Shown here: positions 1-6,238 of the stretch, piece by piece
Layout of the letters: every line of letters starts with the position of its first letter
How positions within the stretch are numbered: the first letter of the stretch is position 1
DNA from: a virus
IMG/VR virus record: IMGVR_UViG_3300027805_000099
Span: 1-20,914 of that record
Direction: 5' to 3' (one strand)
DNA: 20,914 nt
Position numbers and translations under genes: made by a program
Notes under the pieces: generated by a model
Databases searched by the model: none
What the model saw: the letters and a program-made list of their open reading frames with translations, nothing else
What the model was told of the DNA's origin: nothing

Positions 1-2
1 CG

Positions 3-77
3 GCATCTCTGATGCTGACAGGAAATCAAGCACCACAACCACGGACCGATGGGTGGAAGGATGGTTTCTTTCATTAA
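3..77 (+). CDS. 3' end of an upstream gene (partial, frame uncertain)
   Basis: The window opens inside a reading frame. In the frame starting at base 3 it ends with residues TDGWKDGFFH and a TAA at 75-77, after which the sequence turns AT-rich and repetitive. The frame starting at base 2 is also open, to a TAA at 224-226, but its second half reads as Leu-Ser and Ile runs encoded by CT and ATT microsatellites, which looks non-coding. I prefer the shorter reading. The product is not recognised, and only about 25 residues are visible. Confidence 0.3.
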   Translation, partial: ASLMLTGNQAPQPRTDGWKDGFFH

Positions 78-154
78 AAACGCATCAGTTATCGTATAAA
101 CTATTGACAATCAATGAGTATAACCAAAAAGTCGATTTTGACGATTTCCCTATA

Positions 155-197
155 CTCTCTCTCTCTCTTTTTATTATTATAATTATTATTATTATTA
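155..197. repeat. (CT)7 and (TTA)n microsatellites
   Basis: Seven CT units at 155-168 are followed by three TTA units (171-179) and, after a 3-nt break, five more (183-197). They lie in the AT-rich leader before the first complete gene. Such runs can vary in length by polymerase slippage. No function can be read from the sequence. Confidence 0.85.
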
Positions 198-204
198 AAT
201 ATAG

Positions 205-299
205 AAAAAATCAGTTAATCAGTTAATAAGAGTATAAGTATATAATACTCAAGATGTTATATACTTAACCGATTCAAAAAAATCAGTTAAATCAGTTAA
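205..299. repeat. Direct repeat - inverted repeat - direct repeat leader
   Basis: An A6 run followed by two TCAGTTAA units occurs at 205-226, and nearly identically at 277-299 with one extra A between the units. Between these copies lies a perfect 11-bp inverted repeat: TAAGTATATAA at 235-245 and TTATATACTTA at 257-267, with an 11-nt loop. A second, overlapping pair, GAGTAT (230-235) and ATACTC (245-250), could form an alternative hairpin. The arrangement resembles a regulatory or iteron-type site ahead of the terminase gene cluster. The stretch 78-301 has no gene that I would defend. Confidence 0.75.
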
Positions 300-301
300 C
301 C

Positions 302-532
302 ATGAGAAAGAACCTAAAAAACGCAGGATTCAAGTTGGTGACCAGCTCCAACAGCTTTGAATTATGGGTAACCCCGAAAACGGGGCGTGTTTGCTATATC
401 GGGCGTTATGATGCCATTGCTACCGCCATCTCTATGAACGGCGGTATAACAGTTGATTCAGACGCTCCAATTGAGGCAGTCATTCACCAACTCAATTCGG
501 ATGAGCATTACCTGATTGATAAAATGCTCTAG
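302..532 (+). CDS. Small protein of unknown function (76 aa)
   Basis: A complete frame starts with ATG immediately after the second TCAGTTAA pair and ends 42 nt before the preferred start of the methyltransferase gene. I do not recognise the family. The product is a mixed alpha/beta-looking small soluble protein without membrane segments or clear catalytic motifs. Its middle (FELWVTPKTGRVCYIGRYD) could form beta strands, and its end is acidic and helical-looking. Base composition matches the downstream genes rather than the AT-rich leader, which supports coding. It is the first complete gene of the rightward cluster that includes terminase. A role cannot be assigned. Confidence 0.65.
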   Translation: MRKNLKNAGFKLVTSSNSFELWVTPKTGRVCYIGRYDAIATAISMNGGITVDSDAPIEAVIHQLNSDEHYLIDKML

Positions 533-560
533 GACGTGCCATACGTTCGATTTAAGACAC

Positions 561-568
561 TATCTTTG
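561..568 (+). promoter_or_regulatory. Bacteroidota-type -7 box TATCTTTG
   Basis: TATCTTTG matches the TAnnTTTG -7 consensus and ends six bases before the preferred ATG of the methyltransferase gene at 575. No convincing TTTG -33 box is visible. The motif has six fixed bases and is expected by chance about once per 4 kb per strand, so position is the main support. If used, transcription would begin at or next to the start codon. Confidence 0.4.
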
Positions 569-574
569 ACACTG

Positions 575-1177
575 ATGACAAACTACTCACAAAACGATGA
601 ACAGGCCGTTATAACGGCTTATTTTGGCTCTGAAGTTGGACACTTTTTAGATATCGGAGCTTATGACGGCGTAAGGCTCTCAAATACAAGGGCTTTGCTC
701 GAAAACGGATGGACCGGCGTACTGGTAGAGCCGTCACCGATGGTGTTCCCTCAACTGATGGCCAATACCGTAGACTATCAGGATAAGGTAACCCTTGTTA
801 ACTCAGCCATCGTTACCGAGACTACCGACCCGGTAGAGTTTTGGGACTCCATGGGAGACGCCATCAGCACCACCGACCCGGCACATCTTGAGAAATGGAA
901 GTCGCACCCATCATGGCGTAAGTTCTGGATTATGCCGCTCCGGGCGCAGAAGTTCTGTATGGTCTTCGGCTTTGACTTTGACTTCGTATCCATTGACGTG
1001 GAAGGTCAGAACCTTAACGTGCTTCGCTCCCTACCTCTTGGCAACTTCGATAAGATGCGGATGCTTTGTGTTGAGTACGACATGGATGCTGGAAAGATTA
1101 TTGACCACATCACAGGCCTAGGCATCGGGATGAAACTTGTTCACCGTAATGCGGAAAACCTTATCTTTGCTAAATAG
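575..1177 (+). CDS. FkbM-family SAM-dependent methyltransferase
   Basis: The 200-residue product has the FkbM methyltransferase layout. It has an N-terminal YSQNDEQ segment, SAM-binding motif I DIGAYDG at about residues 26-32, an acidic ribose-binding loop LVEPSP at about 50-55, and the family's SIDVEG block at about 139-144 followed by the Leu-rich NVLRSLPL. FkbM enzymes methylate hydroxyl groups of sugars and related small molecules. The frame extends upstream to a GTG at 536, but homologous sequence begins at YSQN, so I use the ATG at 575. The likely substrate is a glycan, since three glycosyltransferases lie nearby. The actual substrate (virion glycoprotein or host surface sugar) is inference. 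Confidence 0.85.
   Translation: MTNYSQNDEQAVITAYFGSEVGHFLDIGAYDGVRLSNTRALLENGWTGVLVEPSPMVFPQLMANTVDYQDKVTLVNSAIVTETTDPVEFWDSMGDAISTTDPAHLEKWKSHPSWRKFWIMPLRAQKFCMVFGFDFDFVSIDVEGQNLNVLRSLPLGNFDKMRMLCVEYDMDAGKIIDHITGLGIGMKLVHRNAENLIFAK
1162..1169 (+). promoter_or_regulatory. Possible -7 box TATCTTTG before the terminase genes
   Basis: A perfect TAnnTTTG match lies in the last codons of the methyltransferase gene, 34 nt before the small terminase ATG. There is no clear -33 box, and similar matches occur inside other genes. Only its placement at a gene boundary suggests use. Confidence 0.25.
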
Positions 1178-1203
1178 TTTGTTCACATCAAATCCTATCA
1201 AAA

Positions 1204-1539
1204 ATGGGTTTACCAAAGGGTAAGACAAACAATCCTAAAGGCCGTCCCGTTGGCATACGCAGCGAGAAAGCAGTTCAATGGGATATGATAAAGGAAACTT
1301 TTATGACGTCTCATACTGAACGTGCGAACCGTGTATTGGCATCGTTGGATGATGAGAAGTTTCTGGATGCGTATATGAAGATGCTAGAATACTTCAAGCC
1401 TAAGTTGGCACGGAGCGAAAACACGAACACAAACGATACTAAAGTCACCATCGAGGTGAATTGGGATAATGACCAAAAGTTTATCCATACAGCTCCAAAA
1501 GCCGCATTACAATCAGGACAGGGTACTGAAGGAAGCTAA
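1204..1539 (+). CDS. terS: Putative small terminase subunit
   Basis: The product is 111 residues. It opens with a Gly/Lys/Pro-rich segment (PKGKTNNPKGRPVG) like that at the start of many small terminase-like proteins of Bacteroidota phages, followed by a helical region (residues about 22-70) that could oligomerise or bind DNA. The C-terminal part is polar. The gene overlaps the large terminase gene by 71 nt in another frame, suggesting coupled translation. The small subunit recognises viral DNA and regulates the large subunit's ATPase and nuclease. The assignment rests mainly on the N-terminal motif and position directly before the large subunit, not on a diagnostic domain. Confidence 0.65.
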   Translation: MGLPKGKTNNPKGRPVGIRSEKAVQWDMIKETFMTSHTERANRVLASLDDEKFLDAYMKMLEYFKPKLARSENTNTNDTKVTIEVNWDNDQKFIHTAPKAALQSGQGTEGS

Positions 1540-2692
1540 ACGCTTTTCGGTACTTAAGTGCGGAAGAAGGTTTGGTAAGTCAACGCTATCTATTTACAAA
1601 GCGGCGGAAGCTTTAGTAAAGGGTGAGTACGTTGCCTACTTCGCACCTACATACAAGGACGCATCGGAATGGTGGAGTGAGATAGGTTGGAGACTGCAAC
1701 CGATTATATCCTCTAAGGACTCTACTTTGAAACAGATAAAGACCATGACTGGCGGTAAGTTAGACGTATGGTCGTTTGATAATCCCGACAGCGGTCGAGG
1801 TCGTAAGTACCATCTAGTCCTTATCGATGAGTGCGAGAAGGGCGGTAACTTTGAGGTAGCATGGAAACAATCAATCCGACCAACGCTAACGGACTACAAG
1901 GGTTCTGCATGGTTCTTTAGTACCCCACAGTTCGGACGCACGTTCTTTAAGGAGCTGTTCAATTACCAAGATAGGCTAGACGACTGGAAGTCGTGGAAGT
2001 TCACCACCTACGATAACCCGTACATCGACCCGGCGGAGGTTGATGCCGCTAAGAATGAACTCGACCCGTTAACCTTCGCCTGTGAGTACATGGCTGAAGA
2101 TGTCGACCTGTCCAACAAACCCTTCGCCTATTGCTTTGATAAGAACCGCCACGTCAAGCCTGTCAGGTATGAAAGTGGGCATTATTTATACCTGAGCTTT
2201 GACTTTAACGTAGACCCTATCACGTGCGTTGCCAGTCAGTACATCAACGGAGAGATACGGTTCATCCGTGAGTTCAGGCTATCCAACTCCAATATCTATG
2301 AGCTTTGCGACCAAGTACGGGCGGTCTATCCCGATGCTGTCTTCATGGTCACCGGGGATGCCAGTGGTCAGGCACGGTCGGCGTTGACCATTGGGAACAT
2401 CAACTACTACTCTGTCATCCGTGAGAAGCTCCTACTTAATAAGGGACAGTTCAAGGTACCATCAGTTAACCCGGCAATCAGTGATAGTCAGGTATTGACC
2501 AATAGTATCCTTCAAAACCATACCGTTTACTTTGATCCATCGATGACGTGGACTATCGATGATATGCTTTACGTGGAGGTGACCGATACGGGTGGTATCG
2601 ATAAGGCTAAGGATAAACATCGGTCTCACTTATTGGATGCTGTTAGATATACTTTTAGTACCTTTCACAAACATTTAATTAAGGTCTTTTGA
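1469..2692 (+). CDS. terL: Terminase large subunit (ATPase-nuclease)
   Basis: The 407-residue product carries the full motor signature. Walker A is CGRRFGKST (residues 31-39), Walker B is LVLIDE (116-121), and the coupling motif is STPQ (151-154). The C-terminal RNase H-like nuclease has candidate metal ligands D245 (DFNVD), D297 (GDASG) and D390 (LLDAVRY). The length is on the short side for the family but both domains are complete. The ATG at 1469 places Walker A about 30 residues in, as is usual when a PHxxQ adenine-binding segment precedes it (PHYNQ, 12-16). The protein pumps DNA into the prohead through the portal and cuts it. The portal gene is unusually distant, more than 11 kb downstream. 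Confidence 0.95.
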   Translation: MTKSLSIQLQKPHYNQDRVLKEAKRFSVLKCGRRFGKSTLSIYKAAEALVKGEYVAYFAPTYKDASEWWSEIGWRLQPIISSKDSTLKQIKTMTGGKLDVWSFDNPDSGRGRKYHLVLIDECEKGGNFEVAWKQSIRPTLTDYKGSAWFFSTPQFGRTFFKELFNYQDRLDDWKSWKFTTYDNPYIDPAEVDAAKNELDPLTFACEYMAEDVDLSNKPFAYCFDKNRHVKPVRYESGHYLYLSFDFNVDPITCVASQYINGEIRFIREFRLSNSNIYELCDQVRAVYPDAVFMVTGDASGQARSALTIGNINYYSVIREKLLLNKGQFKVPSVNPAISDSQVLTNSILQNHTVYFDPSMTWTIDDMLYVEVTDTGGIDKAKDKHRSHLLDAVRYTFSTFHKHLIKVF

Positions 2693-2693
2693 G

Positions 2694-2879
2694 ATGCCTA
2701 CCTATTTCGATAAGGTATTCTACGTCTATCCCGACAGCAAGCAGCCTGAACGGGCAAGGGTTGACGGGGTGTACTGCAATCTGTTCTACCAGTTCAACAG
2801 CTACGGCGAGGCATGGCTGTTCCTATTAGAGAACCACATCAGACGTATCGAAGAATACAAGCACGATGATAAGAACTAA
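2694..2879 (+). CDS. Small protein of unknown function (61 aa)
   Basis: The ATG lies one base after the terL stop and the end overlaps the next gene by 14 nt, so this is a tightly packed operon member. The product is rich in aromatic residues (Tyr, Phe, Trp) and ends in a charged helix (about residues 46-61). No family is recognised, and there is no signal peptide or membrane span. The operon context between terminase and a nuclease-like gene gives no specific role. Confidence 0.6.
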   Translation: MPTYFDKVFYVYPDSKQPERARVDGVYCNLFYQFNSYGEAWLFLLENHIRRIEEYKHDDKN

Positions 2880-3297
2880 ACCTTTCTGCCAGTTCCTTTA
2901 CGACATTCACGACCGACCGGCTAAGGATGTGGTCTATCAGTTCTTACAGAAGTGGTACACCTCGGACATCCATCCCGACCAACAGCCCAACGAATACGGC
3001 CGGTATGATTTCATAATGTACAAGGGAGACGATGAGGTAAAGGTCGAGGTTCAACGTAAGCTCGGATGGACGGAACGGGGCAAGTGGCAACGTAACTTCA
3101 ACAGCATCGACATCGAATACCGTAAGCGTAAGAGTGAGGCGGATATCTTCTGTATCGTTAATGCCACGATGGATACGGTCGCCATCATCCGCCGTGATGT
3201 AGTTATGAGTAGTCCTGTCACTGAAAAGGATACCCGTTACGGTCGTGAGCCTTTCTTTAATATACCTATCTATAAAGCCTATATCTCTATCTTATGA
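2866..3297 (+). CDS. Putative PD-(D/E)XK-like nuclease
   Basis: The 143-residue product contains YDF (D48) followed by the strand-like VKVEVQRK, giving D48-X12-E61-x-Q63-x-K65. This resembles the catalytic core of PD-(D/E)XK-fold nucleases, in which an acidic residue precedes E-x-K/Q. Downstream are a basic segment (YRKRK) and a hydrophobic strand (ADIFCIVN) that fit the fold's later core. Short proteins of this fold include resolvases, repair nucleases and restriction enzymes. Lying beside terminase, a DNA-branch-cleaning or packaging-related role is possible, but substrate and activity are inference. It may alternatively be an inactive structural relative. Its stop overlaps the next start by 4 nt (ATGA). 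Confidence 0.5.
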   Translation: MIRTKPFCQFLYDIHDRPAKDVVYQFLQKWYTSDIHPDQQPNEYGRYDFIMYKGDDEVKVEVQRKLGWTERGKWQRNFNSIDIEYRKRKSEADIFCIVNATMDTVAIIRRDVVMSSPVTEKDTRYGREPFFNIPIYKAYISIL

Positions 3298-4082
3298 AAA
3301 TCCTAGTTAAGTGGCCAACACGGTCACGGCCTAATAAGTTCCTTAAGACTCTGTTCTTATATCAATCGCTACGCACTACGGAAACAGTTGACTTCCTGAT
3401 TACCATCGATAGCGATGACCATAGGATGTTACAGCGTGATGTGGTCAATACCTTAAGGCAGTGGGGCAACCTACGCTATGAGATTATCGAGCCATGTGGT
3501 AAGATAGGTGCTATCAATAGCGGCGTGGAAGCTATCAGTAGGCAGTACGACATCATCGTACTGGCATCGGATGACATGATACCGGCGGTCAAGGGGTGGG
3601 ATAAGCGGATAGCCGATGACATGGAGCGGCTGTATCCTGATACGGATGGGGTGCTGTGGTATAACGATGGGTATGTGGGAGACCAGCTCAACACCCTTTG
3701 CATCTTGGGTACCAAGTACTACCGCCGATTCAACTATATCTATAACCCTGACTACAAGGCTCTTTGGTGCGATAACGAGTTCATGGAAGTGGCTAACCTA
3801 TTGGGCAAACAGACTTACTTCCAAGATGTTATCATCCGTCATGAGCATCCTATTCACGGTCACGGACGGCAGGATAACCTAAACCATAGAGACAATCATT
3901 TGTATTATGAAGACAAACGAACCTACGACCTTAGAAAGTCCAACAACTTCGGAATCACAGCCATTACTAAGCCTATTGATACCGACCTTAGTGAACCGAA
4001 AGGAGCTGTTCAGCAACCTACTGAAGGAAATAAACCGACAGATAGCAAACCAAAACGCAGAAGGAAAGGTACAAGTGTGTAG
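3294..4082 (+). CDS. GT-A-type glycosyltransferase
   Basis: The 262-residue product starts like a GT-A-fold (family 2-like) transferase: a first strand KILVKWPTRSRP, then LITIDSDD (35-42), a G-x-N-S helix (GAINSGVEA) and a candidate metal/nucleotide-sugar site ASDDM (91-95). A later WCDNEF acidic motif (158-163) and HEHP (183-186) fit the acceptor side. Such enzymes transfer a sugar from a nucleotide donor. The recognisable domain ends near residue 220 (about base 3953). The remaining tail, rich in Lys, Thr and Pro, lies within the 176-nt overlap with the next glycosyltransferase gene in another frame, and may carry little constraint. The target is unknown, perhaps a virion protein or host glycan. 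Confidence 0.8.
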   Translation: MKILVKWPTRSRPNKFLKTLFLYQSLRTTETVDFLITIDSDDHRMLQRDVVNTLRQWGNLRYEIIEPCGKIGAINSGVEAISRQYDIIVLASDDMIPAVKGWDKRIADDMERLYPDTDGVLWYNDGYVGDQLNTLCILGTKYYRRFNYIYNPDYKALWCDNEFMEVANLLGKQTYFQDVIIRHEHPIHGHGRQDNLNHRDNHLYYEDKRTYDLRKSNNFGITAITKPIDTDLSEPKGAVQQPTEGNKPTDSKPKRRRKGTSV

Positions 4083-4539
4083 CCTGTCGGATGATAGGCA
4101 GATGAGTATCGGGGAGAAGCGTAACCGACTGATGGCGATGGCTACGGGTAAGTACATCGCCTTCATCGATGATGACGACATGATACACCGTGACTACCTA
4201 CGGCACGTCCTCAAGGCTTTAGACCTCGACCCCGATGTGGTAGGGCTTGTTGGTGAGATAACCATGCACTCAGTTGGCAGGGGAACGGTACGCAGGAAGT
4301 TCTACCATACCGTAGCCAATAACAGTTACCGGACATCGGCAAGGGGTTACGAGCGACCGCCTAATCATCTGAACCCGATGAGAAAGAAAATAGCCGAAAA
4401 GTTTGAGTTTATCGACAAAAGCCATGGAGAGGACACGGACTGGGCAATGAGAATCTGCAAGACAAAAGCCTTAAAGTCAGAGGTTATGGTCAATAATATA
4501 CTTTATTTCTACAACTTCAATCCCAATAAAAAGTATTAA
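3907..4539 (+). CDS. Glycosyltransferase family 2-like protein
   Basis: The 210-residue product has a GT2-like core: LLSLLIPTLVNR (20-31), SIGEKRNRL (67-75), then GKYIAFIDDDDM (81-92) holding the DXD-type metal site, and HGEDTDWAM (173-181) with the likely catalytic ED pair. It overlaps the preceding glycosyltransferase by 176 nt in the +1 frame. The ATG at 3907 is used because an in-frame TAA lies at 3880-3882 and the conserved domain begins around base 3964. The first 19 residues are Thr/Ser/Pro-rich and not family-like. It could be expressed by re-initiation, or fused to its neighbour by a +1 frameshift. The sugar donor and acceptor cannot be read from sequence. Confidence 0.82.
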   Translation: MKTNEPTTLESPTTSESQPLLSLLIPTLVNRKELFSNLLKEINRQIANQNAEGKVQVCSLSDDRQMSIGEKRNRLMAMATGKYIAFIDDDDMIHRDYLRHVLKALDLDPDVVGLVGEITMHSVGRGTVRRKFYHTVANNSYRTSARGYERPPNHLNPMRKKIAEKFEFIDKSHGEDTDWAMRICKTKALKSEVMVNNILYFYNFNPNKKY

Positions 4540-4544
4540 CTTTG
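4537..4544 (+). promoter_or_regulatory. Bacteroidota-type -7 box TAACTTTG
   Basis: TAACTTTG matches TAnnTTTG and straddles the end of the glycosyltransferase gene, ending five bases before the ATG at 4550. No clear -33 box is visible upstream. The following CTTTGTA string also appears at the capsid-operon promoter (16674-16680). If used, the transcript would be leaderless or nearly so and would serve the tail module. Confidence 0.45.
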
Positions 4545-4549
4545 TAGGT

Positions 4550-4906
4550 ATGAGCATCAATATCTGTGACTTATGCTATGAGGTGACCGTCCCTGCCTGT
4601 CAGGATACGTACACTTTTGATACTGGACTAACGGCGGCCACTCCTTATACCATGATTTTAGAGGACGTTAACGGCAACCAGTACAATTACATCAGCACCC
4701 CGGCTGGCGGTTCGGGGGTATGGACACTCAATACATCCTACTTTCCTGACGGGATGTTCAACCAATGGTCGGGCAGTTATAGGATTACGTTTAGTGCCGA
4801 TACCAGTGGCGATGCTACCGAAGGGGATGAGGAGCTTACAATCGATGGCAGTAGTTACTTCTGCATCGTTATGAAGATGGTCAAATCTACATTGGTATAC
4901 GATTGA
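4550..4906 (+). CDS. Small beta-rich putative virion protein
   Basis: The 118-residue product has alternating short hydrophobic and polar stretches (TPYTMILEDVNGNQYNYIS, then SGSYRITFSAD) typical of a beta-sandwich, and few helices. Its N-terminus has a Cys cluster, CDLC at residues 6-9 and C17, resembling cysteine motifs in other structural proteins of this window. It is the first gene after the glycosyltransferases and just upstream of the tail chaperone, so a tail or decoration role is likely. I do not recognise a named family. A possible promoter box sits directly before the start. Confidence 0.6.
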   Translation: MSINICDLCYEVTVPACQDTYTFDTGLTAATPYTMILEDVNGNQYNYISTPAGGSGVWTLNTSYFPDGMFNQWSGSYRITFSADTSGDATEGDEELTIDGSSYFCIVMKMVKSTLVYD

Positions 4907-5280
4907 TGGCGTGGTCTGAACTCTTTGCGATGGCGTTGGCCAATAGTCTTGTTATCTTTGGGATTAACAAGGCTACTGCATTTGAGTTCTGCCATCCCGA
5001 TGACAACGGCTCGGAGTTCTGCGATGGTGACGGGGTGGATAAGGATAGCAAGATGGTGCTGTATCGTTTCCGTTTGTGGTCGATACAGTCCCTTGGTAAC
5101 TTCTGGAGTAAGCCGCTGTTCACTTGTCCGCCGTGTATGGCATCCGTTCACTCGACCTACTTCTATTGGGGACTGATGCCAGCCACTCAGGAGTCGTTGA
5201 TACTTTACCCCTTGTATGTGTTGGGGCTTTCAGGGTTAGTAGCACTAATCAACTCAGTAACTAAATATGGAAATTCTTAA
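4906..5280 (+). CDS. Small membrane protein with CPPC motif (DUF1360-like?)
   Basis: The 124-residue product has a hydrophobic N-terminal segment (about residues 5-20) and a C-terminal one (about 97-118), with an acidic loop between and the motif FTCPPCMAS (72-80). Small phage and bacterial membrane proteins with a central Cys-x-x-Cys followed by an aromatic segment include the DUF1360 type, but I cannot confirm membership. The start codon ATG overlaps the previous stop (TGATG). A TTG three bases earlier is possible but unnecessary. A holin-like or membrane-anchoring role is conceivable, and no lysin is visible next to it. Confidence 0.6.
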   Translation: MAWSELFAMALANSLVIFGINKATAFEFCHPDDNGSEFCDGDGVDKDSKMVLYRFRLWSIQSLGNFWSKPLFTCPPCMASVHSTYFYWGLMPATQESLILYPLYVLGLSGLVALINSVTKYGNS

Positions 5281-5554
5281 AGAAGCACTGGAAAGAAATG
5301 GTTTCGAGTACGTTGGACCTTGTAAGATTTGTGGCGGTCGTGGCTTTGAGTATAAGCTTAATAAGACTATCGCCAAGATAAAAAAGGATGACAGAGGTAA
5401 CGAGCTAAAGGTTACCCTAAGCGGATGGACACAACAGGGACGGCGGATAGTTCCAACACAGATTGAGAAAAAGAACCCGAATCACATAGAGAATATAGAT
5501 AACCTAATAAGAAAACATTCAGGTCTAGATGACAACTCAAGCACAGAACAATAA
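5267..5554 (+). CDS. Small CxxC protein of unknown function
   Basis: The 95-residue product contains CKICGGRG at residues 19-26, one half of the CxxCxGxG zinc motif found in DnaJ and similar zinc ribbons. A single motif could bind metal only as a dimer or with other ligands. The rest is highly charged and Lys-rich, without membrane segments. It overlaps the preceding gene by 14 nt and the tail chaperone gene by 26 nt, so it belongs to the tail operon. The portal protein in this window has two copies of the same motif, which hints at a shared zinc-binding theme. Function unknown. Confidence 0.6.
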   Translation: MEILKEALERNGFEYVGPCKICGGRGFEYKLNKTIAKIKKDDRGNELKVTLSGWTQQGRRIVPTQIEKKNPNHIENIDNLIRKHSGLDDNSSTEQ

Positions 5555-6152
5555 CGACCATTGGGTAGTTGACGAAGGTCACGTCATAGTCCCGGCATTT
5601 ATGTCGGGTGGCGTTCAATACTACCAGATGAAGGACATCTTCAACAGCTTTGCCGGACGGGCTTTGGATGCTATGGCCATCTACGAAAAGTGGTCGATGC
5701 GTACCAGTCCTGAGTTCATGACGGCATGGCTGACGGCGTTGGAGAATACTATCAACGCCAACCCTATCAAGATTACAGAGGTAGCGGACATGATTAACGT
5801 CATGCGTGAGCGTATCAACTTTGCTATCCCAACGGAGTCTATCATTTGGGAACTAGCGGCCGTGGCCTTCTTTGACCGTAATGAGTCACCATACCGTTAC
5901 GACCCTGAGTATGCCAAGGATAAGGTAGCACGGTGGAAACAGGATGAGGGCTTGCCCGCTTTTTTTTTCAAGACCCCGCTAAAGGATATGGTCAGCTTTC
6001 CCGACTTATCGGAGAAAGGTTTAGAGACTTATTTGAAGGCGGTGGAGGCGGTATCAGGGAAACAGTTAGAGAAAGTGCTATCAAAAGTTTTGTCCGGTCA
6101 GCTGAATCCCGGTTTATTATCAGTGTTAGAATCCGAACGGAGTTTGGTTTAG
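5529..6152 (+). CDS. Tail assembly chaperone (short, zero-frame form)
   Basis: The 207-residue protein lies immediately upstream of the tape measure gene, the usual place for the lambda gpG-like chaperone. It is largely helical, with a region at about residues 30-130 (YQMKDIFNSFAGRALDAM, then IIWELAAVAFFDRNESPY) that fits a family I associate with tape-measure neighbours in Bacteroidota phages. Chaperones of this class coat the tape measure protein during tail tube assembly. The gene contains a T9 run (5960-5968) and its end overlaps a long open -1 frame that lacks a start codon (see the extension entry), so two products are likely. The stop is TAG at 6150-6152. Confidence 0.7.
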   Translation: MTTQAQNNNDHWVVDEGHVIVPAFMSGGVQYYQMKDIFNSFAGRALDAMAIYEKWSMRTSPEFMTAWLTALENTINANPIKITEVADMINVMRERINFAIPTESIIWELAAVAFFDRNESPYRYDPEYAKDKVARWKQDEGLPAFFFKTPLKDMVSFPDLSEKGLETYLKAVEAVSGKQLEKVLSKVLSGQLNPGLLSVLESERSLV

Positions 6153-6238
6153 ATGCTAACAAACTTAACGTTTACGAGTATTACTTGCTCTTGGAGCAGT
6201 TAGAAAAGTTAAGTCGTGGCAGAAACAGTCGTCATTAA
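5963..6238 (+). other. Probable -1 frameshift extension of the tail chaperone
   Basis: The -1 frame relative to the chaperone is open without a stop from the T run to the TAA at 6236-6238, 23 nt into the tape measure gene. From about 6083 onward it reads as convincing protein (SRFIISVRIRTEFGLDANKL, then NVYEYYLLLEQLEKL), yet it contains no ATG or GTG and no usable start, so it must be reached by frameshifting. Candidate slip sites are T-TTT-TTC at 5963-5969, a canonical XXXYYYZ heptamer in zero frame, or A-AAA-G at 6083-6087, closer to where the -1 frame becomes protein-like. The long product would match the lambda gpG-T arrangement. Confidence 0.7.

Noticed and set aside
2-226. Longer open frame at the left edge, ending at TAA 224-226
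   Set aside because: Its second half is Leu-Ser and poly-Ile encoded by CT and ATT microsatellites and it ends inside the TCAGTTAA repeat. The frame ending at 77, before the AT-rich stretch, is more likely, though neither is certain.
536-574. GTG start extending the methyltransferase by 13 residues
   Set aside because: The added residues are not family-like, and the family's YSQN segment begins right after the ATG at 575.
4953-4960. TATCTTTG promoter-like box
   Set aside because: A perfect TAnnTTTG match but deep within the membrane protein gene; this many chance matches are expected.
4855-5151. Minus-strand open frames opposite the 4550 and 4906 genes
   Set aside because: They lie entirely opposite well-supported plus-strand genes, have low-complexity or unnatural composition and no promoter or start context.
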